Shown here: in pieces, positions 48,873-60,059 of the stretch
Layout: each line of letters starts with the position of its first letter
Numbering within the stretch: position 1 is the first letter of the stretch
Assembly: GCF_001281045.1 (NCBI RefSeq)
Contig: NZ_CP012622.1
Span: forward strand, 620,001 to 684,000
Direction: 5' to 3'
Length of the DNA: 64,000 bases
From: Spiroplasma cantharicola
GTDB taxonomy: Bacteria > Bacillota_I > Bacilli_A > Mycoplasmatales > Mycoplasmataceae
The notes under the pieces: generated by a model
Databases searched by the model: none
What the model saw: only the letters and a program-made list of their open reading frames with translations
What the model was told of the DNA's origin: nothing
Made by a program: the position numbers and the translations under genes

Positions 48873-51530
48873 CTAGCCAATTATTTTGTTAGCTTTTTTA
48901 TTTACGTTATTTTGTTGTGAAATTTTTTTGATTATTTTGTTTAAAGTGATTTTGACATCAATTGGGTTTGATAATTTGTAAGTTATTTTTAAATCATTTA
49001 TAGAATTTTTATATAATAATTTTATTGAATTAAAATCTTCTAGTGAAAAATAATTTTCTAATTCATTTAAGTTATTTATAATAATTTCTTCTTTCTTTTT
49101 AATTGCCTGATTTAATCACTCTAATTTATCAACCATTTTTTTATCTAGTTGTTGAATTTTCATTTGCAAATCTTCTTTTTTAATTTCAAAAAAAACTTTT
49201 TTATGTTTTTCCATAATTGCTTTTGCTTTTACTATCTTACCTTTATTAATTAAAATAGAACCTTGTTCAAATAATTTCTCTTTGATTTTATTTTCTTTGT
49301 CAAAAAGTATTTCACGATTAATTTTATATTTTAGACTTTCAATTAATAACCTCTCAATTTTTTTTATTTTAATAACTTCTTCTTTGGTAAAGAAATTTTC
49401 TTCTGTTTTTAAAATATTTACTATTTTTTGTTTATCTTCAGTTGATAAATTAGAATTGGATAAATTAATTATTTTAATTAATTTAATATTATTTTTTTTG
49501 ATAATATTATTTTCCAATGATCTTTCTTTGTACATAAATATTGTAAACATTAAAGCTAATGCAACCGATAACATACAACATAAAATATTGTAAAAACCAT
49601 TTAAAGCATTTGGCAGTAATTCAACAGTAACTATTTCTGGGTTAATTGGATTTGAGAAAAATCCAAAGAACGAAAATACTCCTAATCCAGTACCTACTCT
49701 TTGTGAAACACTAAGCATATTGCTTAAGCAACCTGCAAAGAATGCTCCAAGAGTACCTGCAATAAAAGGCCTTACTTTTGGTAGATTAATACCATAAACA
49801 ATCGGTGCTGGAACTCCAAAGAAACCTGTAATTACAGTTGAACGAGCTTCTCTTTTAGTTGAACCATTTTTAGATATTATTATAACTGCAACAACAGCTC
49901 CAACTTGTCCTCAAACAGAAAACTCTCCTCCTGGAGTTAAATAACTAACCCCATCAGTTAATACTTGCATTTGAGAAATTTGTCCTACAGCAGAATGCAT
50001 TCCAATAACAACTAATGGCTGTCAAATCAGAGCATAAATACCAGTTCCAATTCCTAATGGAGCTGCTGTTACAAATCTTAAACCTACTGCAATTAATTGT
50101 TCAAAAATATATCAAATAGGTCCAATGATAAAGAATGTTATTAGAGCTGAAATTAATAATGTTAACGCTGATTTTAAAATTAATTCCAAAGATTTAGGAA
50201 CTCAAGTTGCAATTCAGTTATCAACTTTTTTTGTAATTATAATTGCCAATATTACAACAATTATTCTTGCTCCTTGAGGCATTATTTTTATTGAAGAAAG
50301 ACCAGATCAAACAGGATCATTAGGACTTATTCCTGTTTTAAATAAGTCTCAAGTATAACCAAAACCGATTGGTCCTCCATCACCAAATATTAATGGGCTT
50401 CCTAAAATAATAGAAATACTCATAGCAATATACATATTTAATTTAAAATACCTGGCAGCACTTAGTCCTGCCAATACTCCCATAAACCTTAAGGGAGTAT
50501 TGGATATTACATATAAAATAGCTCATAAAACATTTGTTTCTTTAATAAATTCTTGTCCTGGTTTTAAGCCACTCTCTGGCATTTTTAAAACTATATCTGG
50601 CATTATTTTTGAAATCTGTAAAACTCCAACAAATGCCATTATAATACCTGACCCTATCATAATTGGAATTAATGGCATCGATATTGAAGAAATTACAACT
50701 AACATTCTTTTTTTAAAAGACATTTTTCTATTTGCTAATAAATCAAATTCTCCTGAATTTTCAATTATTTTTAAAGCGTTATACAATTTGTAAACGTTTT
50801 TTCCTAAAATTAATTGTAATTCATTATTTTTTCAAACAACTGCCTTTATTTGGGAGATTTCTTGAAGTGAATTAATGTCTACAAGACTTTTATCTTTTAT
50901 TTTAAACCTAAGACGAGTTGAACAATTGTAAGAATTACTATAATTTGCTTTTCTTCCAACAAGTTCAATTACTCTTCTTGCAAGTAAGTCTCAATTTGAA
51001 CTAGTTTTAAAATATTTATCAACTTCAATTTCCCTTTCAGGTTCCAAAATAGATTCAAAAGTTCCTATTAATTGACCTTTTTTAACTTTTGTAGGTCCTG
51101 TAAAATAGGGTTTAAAAGTTCAATTTAACCTATTAGATTCATCATTAATTACAACAGCAATATTAGTATTTTTGTGGACTACTTTTAAATATTCCAAATT
51201 TACTTTTGCAATTTTTTCAAAATTTTTTAATTTATCATCTTGTTCTTTTACAATTTTAAAATATTTACTATCCTCTAATTCAAAGTCAAGACACATATTA
51301 ATCATGATTGAAGAGTTCAAATTATTTTGCTTCAAAAATAAACCATGATTTGTTTCAAAAATTAAATCAACATTTGCATTTTCAATTGGGTTATAGATTT
51401 CATTTGATGTTGCAGATATAAAATAACCTATTCCTAGAGAGTTATTTTTAAAAACTTTATCATCAATATTTTCTATTAAATCAATTACTCCATCACAAAC
51501 AGCATAAACATTTAAAATTTTTTTCTGCAT
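48873..51530 (-). CDS. Divergent PTS enzyme IIABC with altered active sites and C-terminal extension
   Basis: 885 residues with IIA-IIB-IIC-tail order. The IIA domain is degenerate: the FLIHCGMDT motif is replaced by SIMINMCLD, so the phosphorylated His is Asn78 (the other conserved His, in NHGL, remains). IIB keeps its Cys in NCSTRLRF. In IIC the conserved GITEP is GVPAP, replacing its Glu with Ala575. IIC otherwise aligns (YGINLPKVRPF) and a 215-residue coiled-coil tail follows. It must be phosphorylated from another IIA, or act differently. It lies 38 bases after the sulfatase, so a sulfated sugar is the inferred substrate. Confidence 0.82.
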
Positions 51531-51568
51531 AAGTAATTCCTTTCAAAAGTTTAATTATTACAGGATTA

Positions 51569-53107
51569 CTAAGCAATTTTTGAAGCTTCTTTATCTAGAC
51601 CAATTCTTTGATAAGTTTCTAGAGGAGCATCAACTGTTTTCATTTTTTTAACCATTTTTTCAATCATCATTTGTTCAATTTTTTTATCTTTTAATGGATT
51701 TAATTGATTTGGATCATTTTCTAAATCAAATAATAGATTTCCATATTTAAATGAGTTTGCACTAAGTAAAGGTATATCTAAATTAAATTTCATCATTGGC
51801 ATTCAATTTGAAAATCTTGTTCCTTTTACATATTGCATATCATTTAAAAAGATATCAGGTAAAAATCCTTTCATGAAATTAAAGTTCAATGTGTATTGTG
51901 TATTTGGAGAGTTTTTTTCATCTTTAGCAGCTTTCATATAAACATATTTTCCATCATATATATTTACATGTCCTCCATTAATACCAAATAAAATTTCTTT
52001 ATGATTATTTTTATCTTTTCTTAGTGCTTCATAAATTGAATTACCATCTCGATCAAAATCGTCTTTCATATTAAAGTATTCCAAAATTGTTGGAGCTATG
52101 TCAATTGTTTGACATAATTTATCAAATCTTTTTCCATCCATATTTGCAAATTCAGGAATATGTAAAAAGAACGGTGTGTGAATTAATTCATCATATCAAG
52201 GTGAAGATGATTTACCAACAAAATTATGTTCTCCAGTTAAAAATCCATGATCTGTATTTACAATTAGCATTGTGTCTTTTCACAAATCATTTTCGTCAAA
52301 ATAATCTAAAATTTTTCCCAAGTATTCATCAATCATTGAAATTAGTGCGGCATATTCAATTTGAAGTTTTTTAACATTTTCAGATTCCTTTTCTTCATCA
52401 TAGTGACTATATTTTGGTCAATTCGGAATATTGTCTGTATATGTAGCTCCATAAATATCTCTATATTTTTGAGGCATTACAAATGGTTCATGAGGATCAA
52501 AACATTCAATTTGTAATAATCAATTATCTAATTCCTTATGTCCTTTCAAAAAATCAATACCTGATAACATTGTTTGGACACTAGAATAACTTGTATCTTC
52601 TTGTGTTAAATGAGCCAAATTTGATTTTCCATATTTCAAAAAATTTCATTTCTCTTCTGTAGTTGATGGGTCAAAACTAGTATTTAAACCATTTTCATGA
52701 GGTTGATCGTGATTTTTACCATAAGCTGCCGGTATTCATTGATCATATTCTTGTCCCCTATAACCTTCTCAAGTGTTATATCTTGTATGATAAGTCCCTC
52801 CACCATCTTCTCAATAATGTCAATGGTCAGTTGTTAAATGAGTATAAATATTATTATTTTTCAAATGCTCAAATATTGAATTATCAAAAGGTTCTAATTG
52901 TCCTCAACTTCTATGTAAAAAATTATATCTTCCAGTATGAATTTCTCTTCTAGCAGGCATACATGGCATACTTCCTGCATAAAAATTATCAAATGTAATT
53001 GTCTTTTCTCCTAATCTTTTAAAGTTTGGCGCATGAACTCAATCATTGCCATAATTAGGTAAGTACTTTCTTGTTAATGTATCAAACATTAATATAACTG
53101 CTCTCAT
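51569..53107 (-). CDS. Sulfatase, Cys-type (formylglycine-dependent), cytosolic
   Basis: A 512-residue arylsulfatase-family hydrolase that removes sulfate esters. The signature C-x-P-x-R is complete in SMPCMPARREIHTGR (Cys49 becomes formylglycine). Metal-binding residues are visible: Asp9 in MFDTLT and the pair in VNTDHGFLTGEHNF. There is no signal peptide, so it should act in the cytosol on an imported substrate. AAAGGAG precedes the ATG. Its activating enzyme is divergently encoded about 1 kb away and a PTS gene follows. Specific substrate unknown. Confidence 0.93.
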
Positions 53108-53120
53108 TTTTTTCTCCTTT

Positions 53121-53141
53121 GTAGAATGTTAAACATTCTAC
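53121..53141. promoter_or_regulatory. Inverted repeat close to the sulfatase start
   Basis: GTAGAATGTT and its exact complement around a single base, ending 14 bases before the sulfatase ATG. Position between promoter and ribosome site suits a repressor operator or an RNA hairpin. Confidence 0.5.
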
Positions 53142-53150
53142 AAATATAAT

Positions 53151-53197
53151 ATAGTAAATATTCCAATATTAATACTTATTTTGGAATATTTTACTAT
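53151..53197. promoter_or_regulatory. Second inverted repeat upstream of the sulfatase
   Basis: ATAGTAAATATTCCAA (53151-53166) pairs with 53181-53197 with one bulged T. It lies between the TauE terminator and the nearer repeat. Operator or attenuator; not resolved. Confidence 0.5.
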
Positions 53198-53211
53198 CCA
53201 AAAAGGAAATT

Positions 53212-53255
53212 AAAAATAATATTAGATTTAATTAAATTAGATCTAATATTATTTT
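53212..53255 (-). terminator. Terminator of the TauE/SafE gene
   Basis: A 15-base-pair stem (53213-53227 with 53241-53255) overlapping the stop codon and followed by T residues on the minus strand. Confidence 0.7.
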
Positions 53256-54062
53256 GATAATAGATATTCAGATTACAATTATTAATAATCACTTAATATA
53301 AATTTCTTTTTTAATAATTTTTTTTAAATAGATGGCTGCAATAAATCCTAGTATTACTGGAATAGCAAAAACTAAATTTTTGATTCAAACTTCTTTTACA
53401 GTTCAAGGATTATAGCCCATAGAAATAGGATTTAAAATCAAAGAAATAAACGAAGAAATCATTATTAAAGTATGAGAGATTGGTGCAGCTGTACTTATTT
53501 TTAAGGAAAAAATTATTATAAGTAAAGGCATTATGATTGGACCTCCACCCATTCCAGTTAGAGATGTTATAATACCGCCAATAAAAGAAATTAGAGATAA
53601 AAGAAGAATATTAATTTTTTCCCCTTCATTACTTGTAATATAAAAATTTTTATTAAGCTTATATACTTTTTGACTATTATCTTTTATTTTTAAAAAATAC
53701 TCTGAGTAAATTAGCATAAAGGTCACAATTACTAAAGTAACTGCTACTATAATTTTGATTACACTATCTGAATTAATACTTTTTGATATTGTATTTCCAA
53801 TTAAAATTGATATTGTCGAAAAGACAATACCAACTAATAAAATTTTGTAATTAAGTCTCTTTTTAATAATTTCAATTAACACATTCATGGAAGAACCTAA
53901 AAATACTAAAAAAGTCGATATGTACTTTATTTCATTTAATTCATCATTTAAAAAAAGTAAAAATAAAGGCACATAAAGTACCCCACCACCAACTCCAGAA
54001 ATAGATCCCAATATTGATATCAATAAAATAATAATTGATAGCCATAATAATGTAATTCCCAT
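53232..54062 (-). CDS. TauE/SafE-family sulfite/sulfate exporter
   Basis: A 276-residue membrane protein with about eight helices and the two repeat motifs of the family, SISGVGGGVLYVP near the N-terminus and SLTGMGGGPIIMP in the second half. Family members move sulfite, sulfonates or other small sulfur anions. Next to a cytosolic sulfatase the obvious role is to expel the released sulfate, which is inference. GGAGAT precedes the ATG at 54062. It starts 80 bases from, and divergent to, the formylglycine-generating enzyme. Confidence 0.85.
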
Positions 54063-54096
54063 TTTTTATATCTCCAAATAAATTTTACAATAATAA

Positions 54097-54124
54097 TTGC
54101 ATTTTTTGGAAAAAATTCTATAAT
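54097..54124 (+). promoter_or_regulatory. Promoter of the formylglycine-generating enzyme gene
   Basis: TTGCAT (54097-54102) and TATAAT (54119-54124) with a 16-base spacer. Transcription would begin near 54131, close to the GGAGG ribosome site, so the leader is very short. Confidence 0.55.
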
Positions 54125-54142
54125 AAGTAATGGAGGATAAAA

Positions 54143-54997
54143 ATGATTTTAATACAAAGTGGTACTTTTTTAATGGGTGGCGATGCCGAAGATGGTTTTA
54201 TATATGATAAAGAAGGACCACCTACTCTTATAGATATTAATGCGTTTTATATTGATGAAACTTCTGTAACTAATGCAGAATTTCAAAAATTTACAAATGA
54301 AACTGATTATATAACCGAAGCTGAAAAATTTGGAAATTCATTTGTATTTGCAGGATTATTAAGTGATGATGAAAGACTTACATATCAAAAAGCTGATTTA
54401 ATGGGAATTTGATACGATGTTCCTGGAGCAAATTGAAGACATCCACAAGGACCAAAAACAAATATTGCCGATAAAATGAACAACCCAGTTGTTCACGTAT
54501 CTTTATTTGATGCTATTGAATATTGTAAATGAGCTGGAAAAAGATTACCAACCGAAGCTGAATGAGAATATGCAGCTCGAGGAGGTTTAGTACAAAATAA
54601 ATTCAGTTGAGGAAATGAATTAAAACAAAATAATAAATATAATCTAAATATTTGAAATGGAGACTTTCCATTTGGCAATACTTTAGAAGATGGTTATTTA
54701 GATTTAGCTCCTGCAAAATGCTTTGATCCTAATGGATATGGAATTTATCAAATGTTAGGAAATATTTGAGAATGATGTATCAATGTAAAAAATGTTCCGC
54801 TAGAATATTTTAAAAAAAATAGCACTAAGGAAATAATAGATTTAGAAATCAATGAAAGTAAAGACTATGCCCTTCGAGGTGGTTCATATTTATGTCATGA
54901 TGGTTTTTGTAAAAGATATAAGGTTTATTCTAGAAATGGAACAGCTCCTAGATCAACTGCAGGAAATATGGGATTTAGATGTGTTAAAGATGTTTAA
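54143..54997 (+). CDS. Formylglycine-generating enzyme (sulfatase-modifying factor)
   Basis: Oxidises the Cys of the C-x-P-x-R signature in sulfatases to formylglycine, using molecular oxygen. The 284-residue protein has the FGE-sulfatase fold: GTFLMGGDAEDGF at the N-terminus, VSLFDAIEYCKWAGKRLPTE, WEYAARGG and LGNIWEWC. The C-terminal copper-site pair is Cys251 and Cys256 in SYLCHDGFCKRYK, the canonical spacing. TGA Trp codons are frequent. GGAGG precedes the ATG. It is divergent to the TauE gene and near the sulfatase, its evident client. No signal peptide, matching the cytosolic sulfatase. Confidence 0.93.
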
Positions 54998-55003
54998 TAA
55001 AAT

Positions 55004-55042
55004 AAAAAAAGTATTTAAAACAAAAATTTAAATACTTTTTTT
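55004..55042. terminator. Bidirectional terminator between FGE and fructokinase
   Basis: A 16-base-pair inverted repeat (55004-55019 with 55027-55042), A-rich on one side and T-rich on the other, between convergent genes. Confidence 0.85.
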
Positions 55043-55073
55043 ATTTTTTATATTTACTGTTTAACAAAATGTC

Positions 55074-55991
55074 TTATAGTTTTTCTAAGAAAGATAACGC
55101 TCCAATATATTTAACAGCTTTATTTGCAAACTTATTAGCTTTTGAAACTATTTCAATTATCTTTTCCTTTGATGAGTTAACATCTATTTTTTCCTTTACA
55201 TACTCATTTATCAAACAAGAAATAAATGCATCACCAGCTCCTGTTGTATCAGCAATTACATCAGATTTTATAGTTGGTACAAAAATTATTTCATTATTTC
55301 AACTACACATTGTATCTTTACTACCTCTTGTTATACAAATTAAACTCTTTTTATTTTTATTCATAAGAATTTTTAATGCTTCTTTTTCATCTTTTATTTT
55401 TGTTAATAAAAATAATTCTTCATCACTTAATTTAATTAAATTTGCAGTTTCTAAAAATTGTTCACATAAATTTGTAAATTCCTTAACTTCATTTTCAGTT
55501 ACTCAAAGCTTATCTCTAAAATTTGGATCAAAACAAAATTTTATTTTATTTTCCTTTGCAAATTTAAATAAATCTCAATAGGATTTATTTAAATTTCCTG
55601 GTAAAAAAGCTGTTGCACTACCAAAATGAATAAAATCAATTTCTTTTAATTTATCAGTATCAATATTTTCTAACTTAAAATCGGCATCACTATTTCTTAT
55701 GAATTCAAAAAATCTTTCTTTATTTTCATCTAATGTAACTTTTGCAATAGTTGTTGCAAGTTTTGAATATTGAATGAACTGCTTTTTTATATTAAATTTA
55801 TTAATTAATAATTCTATCTTCTCTTTATACTCATCGTTTCCTAAACTACCCATAAAAAAACTTTCATTATTTTTTAAAGCCGCAATTGAACAAGCAACAT
55901 TAAAACTTGCTCCTCCTACTTCAACTTGTAATTCACTATTATTAGAATATACATCTACTAGAACTTCACCTATTGAGATTATTTTTTTCAT
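55074..55991 (-). CDS. Fructokinase / PfkB-family carbohydrate kinase
   Basis: Phosphorylates the fructose freed by sucrose-6-phosphate hydrolase. 305 residues with VEVGGASFNVA near the N-terminus (PfkB signature 1) and DTTGAGDAF near the C-terminus with the catalytic Asp (signature 2). Length fits. It begins two bases after the hydrolase stop and its AAAGGA ribosome site lies inside that gene, so it is last in the scr operon. Specificity for fructose is inferred from context. Confidence 0.9.
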
Positions 55992-55993
55992 AT

Positions 55994-57445
55994 TTATTTT
56001 TCCTTTAATTCATTTTTAAAAATAATATTATTTCAAACATATTTATTTGAATCCAGTTGAAATACTTTTAAATTTTTTAAATTAGTTTCTATTTGATTAT
56101 GATTTTTAATAAAAAATCTTAAGGAAATTGCATGCTCTCCCTCATTAATAAATATTTCTAAACAACTTCTATCTATTAAAATTCTTATTGAATCAATTTT
56201 TAAATTATCAAAATTTATTTTTGATGGCAAATTTAATTCATCATTGTAATCCATTAAGCTTCTATCAATTGAAAAAATATTATTTTCATTTTTGATGATA
56301 ATATTTTTTTTCTTACTTTTAATTATAATTTCAAAATTTTCATTTGCAACTTTTTGTGAAATAATTTCTACAATTCCATTTTGATAATTAAAAATATTAT
56401 TTTTTAAATCGATTTTATTTAATCTTAATTTTTCTAACTCTTTAACTGGCATTTGATATAATAAGTCATTTTTTAAAGTTAATTGTCTAGGTACAGTTAA
56501 ATGATTACTTCAAGTTTTTAATTCCTTTGGAAAAGGATTTGATTTTGAATTTCCCAATCAACCTAACATAATAATTCTATTTTCAGTATTTGAAAATATC
56601 TGAGGTGCATAAAAATCAAATCCTAAATCAATTTTTTTTAATTTTGATTTAAATTTAAAATTAGCTTTATTATCAACTTTTACTTCTCTATATTTAACAA
56701 AATGACTTCCTTCTGCTAAAGAAGTTTCTTGTTCTAAACATGCAAAGATATATTCCTTATTCTCTATATTAAAATAATTTGGGCACTCAACCATATAGGA
56801 ATTTTGCTCATCATTTTCATCTATTAAAATATCTTTGCTTCATTTTCATTCTTCATCTTGGAACTCATAAACGTTTAGTACTCCTTTGTTTTCCAAAGTT
56901 TGTGCACCATTTAACATAAAGAGTTTATTATCTTTTTCAAAAACTACTGGATCTCTAAAGTGACCAGTATATTTTTTTAAATCACATTCAAATAACAATT
57001 CTTTAGATACAACTTTTTCTTTTAAATCAATTAATGCTTTTAAAGTATAACTAGTTCTTTCTAAATCATTGAACTTAACATTACCTGTATAATAAATTTC
57101 CATTTCACCATTTTTATTAACTCTAGCGCTTCCAGAAAAGACTCCATTTTTATCATAATCAGTTGAAGGAATTAACGTTAAACCTTCATAAACATAATTA
57201 ATAAAATCTTTTGTAGTATACAAAGCTCAAGACTTATTATAATGTTGAATACTAAAAGGACAATTTTGCATAAAAATAAAGTATTGATCTTTATAAAATA
57301 CTAAACCATTTGGATCATTTGTTGAACCAGAAAAACCTGCCAAGTGAAATTGATTATTATATCAATTCTTTATTTTTTTATTATGATATTTTTGAAATAA
57401 GTTTAGGTGATTTTCATTAATTAAACTATATTTTTCTCATTTCAT
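55994..57445 (-). CDS. scrB: Sucrose-6-phosphate hydrolase (GH32)
   Basis: Splits sucrose 6-phosphate into glucose 6-phosphate and fructose. 483 residues: GH32 five-blade domain with nucleophile Asp44 in TNDPNG, transition-state Asp165 in HFRDP and acid/base Glu220 in VECPNYF, then a C-terminal beta-sandwich. No signal peptide, so it acts on imported sugar phosphate. Its ATG is three bases past the stop of the IIBC gene, whose end supplies the GGGAG ribosome site. Confidence 0.93.
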
Positions 57446-57448
57446 TTT

Positions 57449-59299
57449 TTATACTCCCTTATTTTTTAATTTTTTTTCTTCTTTCAGTTTTATTTTTTCA
57501 AGTTTATTATTTTTTGATTCTTCTTTTTCTTTTTGTTTTATTTGTTTTAATTCTTCAATATATTTTTCATATTTAATTTTATCTTCTTTTAGTTTTTTCT
57601 CTTTTGTTTTCATACTTAACAATTTTTTCTCAGCTTTGTTAATTAATAATTGATAATTTTTTGTATCTTTATTTTGTTGTATATTTTTAATTTCAATTTG
57701 TTTATTAACAATTTTTGTTGCTTGCTTATCAATTTGCTTTTGAGAAATTTTTCTTCCTGCTTCTCAATAGAAAAATATAACTAAAGCGAATGCAGAACCA
57801 AATGAAATAATATTTACTAAAATAATTAATATTAATTTAACTCAATCTCCTGAATATAATAATAATCCAGGAATTACAGTTACACCCATTCCAGGACATG
57901 TTACATTTAATAATCCTGCAAAGAATCCCCCAATAAATCCACCAATTGAAGCATAAATGAATGGTTTTATTTTAGGTAAATTAACTCCAAAAATTGCAGG
58001 CTCTGTTATACCAAACATTGTTGATACTGCAGATGACATACCCAAATTTTTTTCTTGTTTTGATTTTGTTTTAAGCGCCACTGCCATTGCAGCTCCACCT
58101 TGTGAAATAATTGATGCAGTTCAAATAGCATTAAATATTGAACCAGTTACTTCTGCATTAACTCCTTGAGGAATGCTTCCATCAATTACTAATTGCATTT
58201 CTAAACCTTGTAAAACTTGATGACAACCTGTTATAACAATTGCTTGTAGTAAACCTGCAACTATTCCTGTACCAAATCCAAATGGTATTGCTAAAATAGA
58301 TTTGGTTCCTATTAATACACCTTGTTCTACTAATAATAAAATTGGTCCTAATATAAATAAAGCTGCCAACAATGCAATTAAAATTGTTAGAAATGGTGTA
58401 AAAATAATATTTACAGATTTAGGCATTCATGTTTTTATAAACTTTTCAAGATAAGCCACACCAATTCCAACTACTAAAGCTGGTAAAACAGAACCTTGAT
58501 AACCTGTAATTGGAATTATTCAAACCATTTTAGCAGTAACTGGAGTATCCAATCATTTTAAACCAGCTGCAATTCACTCTTCTTGCTTTCCACCATTAGC
58601 TTCAAAATTACTTTGAGCATTATAAGCTGCAATTAATCCCTTGTCAGGCAATAATGGATTAATTAACATTAATCCAATAATAATACCCAAAACAGGATTT
58701 CCACCAAATCTTTTAACAGTTGACCAACAAACTAATACGGCTAATGAACTAAAAGCAGTTTTAGTTACAATATCTACTATTATTCATAATAATGAATCTG
58801 ATTCAGGATCATATGGAATTAAATTTTTAATTAAAGCAGCAAAACCCATTGCCAAACCTGCAGCTACAATTGCAGGAATAATTGGTAAGAATATATCTCC
58901 CAAAGTCTTCATGCTCATTTGTATTCACGCAAATTTTCCACCACTATTTCTTAAAGCTTCTTTATTTGCTTTTGCTTTAAGTTTAAATTCTTCATAAGAA
59001 TCACTTTTTGATATGCTATCTAATTCATCCAATTTAGAATTAACTTCCAAAATTTTTTGCACTTCACTATATGTTGCTTCAACAACACCAGTTCCTAAAA
59101 TAATCTGCAATTGATTTTGAGTTCAATTTGTACCTTTTGCAATTGGTGAAGATTTTATTTCACCAATATTGACTTTTGATTTATCAATTACATTAAAGCG
59201 CAATCTTGTTACACAATGTAAATAAGATTCAATGTTTGCTCTTCCCCCAACAGCATTAATAAATTTTTCTGCTTCTTGTGCATAATTAACTTTTTTCAT
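57449..59299 (-). CDS. scrA: PTS sucrose-type enzyme IIBC with Lys-rich C-terminal tail
   Basis: 616 residues, IIB first (Cys29 in HCVTRLRF) then IIC (GITEPAIFGVNLP), ending in a 110-residue Lys/Glu coiled coil from about residue 505. No IIA domain, as for sucrose enzymes that borrow IIA-Glc. Position directly before sucrose-6-phosphate hydrolase and fructokinase supports sucrose as substrate. GAGGG precedes the ATG. IIA must come from elsewhere, perhaps from the IIABC enzymes of this window. Confidence 0.9.
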
Positions 59300-59331
59300 T
59301 ATTTTATACCCTCACTTGTTACTTTATTAAA

Positions 59332-60030
59332 TTATTTTCTTCATTCAATAAAATTTCATTTAAAGTATTTTGGATCATATCAGCTCTTTCTAAACTCTAA
59401 CATTTCACCAAAAATATCATAGACTTTTCCTAAATCAAGAATAAAGTTAAATGAATCTTTATCTTTAAAATTATTTAATAGATCATTATTATCACTTTCA
59501 TTAACAAAAGATATTTCCTTAGAAGAGTGACTTATAATTGAATTAGAATTATTTTCAATTCAAAGCATTAAACCACTTTCGTTTAATTTTTCAATTGTTA
59601 TACTTTTGAATTTATCTCTTAATATATAACTTTCCTGATACAAAATTATTTCATCTGTATTTGTTTTTCTTAGACATTTAAAATACAATAATTTTTTGCC
59701 TTCTTGGAATCCTGTCATTTTAGATAATTGCTTATTGCAAGTAATTTCAACTAAGTCATAATATTTATTTTTTGAGCCTGGGAAAAGTTCTCTAAAACTA
59801 AATAATAAATTATTAGATATTTTATCTTGAACAACAAAACCCTTTCCATTAATTGACTTAACAATTTGCAATTCAATTAGTTTATTAAAAGCTATTCTTA
59901 TTGGCTGTTCTGAATAACCAAATTTAGTTTTTAACATATTTTGACTAGGTAAAATTTCTCCAGGAAGAACTTTATTTTCTCTAATTAAATACATTAAATA
60001 ATCGAATATAACTTCTCATTTTTTATTCAT
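59332..60030 (-). CDS. GntR-family regulator of the sucrose operon (UTRA domain)
   Basis: 232 residues with an N-terminal winged helix (VLPGEILPSQNMLKTKFGYS and the recognition helix QPIRIAFNKLIE) and a C-terminal UTRA-type ligand domain. TreR, which senses trehalose 6-phosphate, is a known member of this class. It lies between the two IIBC genes, 29 bases past the stop of the first, so it is part of the operon and probably represses it. The ATG at 60030 has GGGA upstream. Confidence 0.88.
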
Positions 60031-60059
60031 AGTATAATCCCTTTATTAAATTAATTATA

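Noticed and set aside
54493-54678. Minus-strand ORF of 61 residues inside the FGE gene
   Set aside because: Antisense to well-conserved FGE motifs; no ribosome site or family match.
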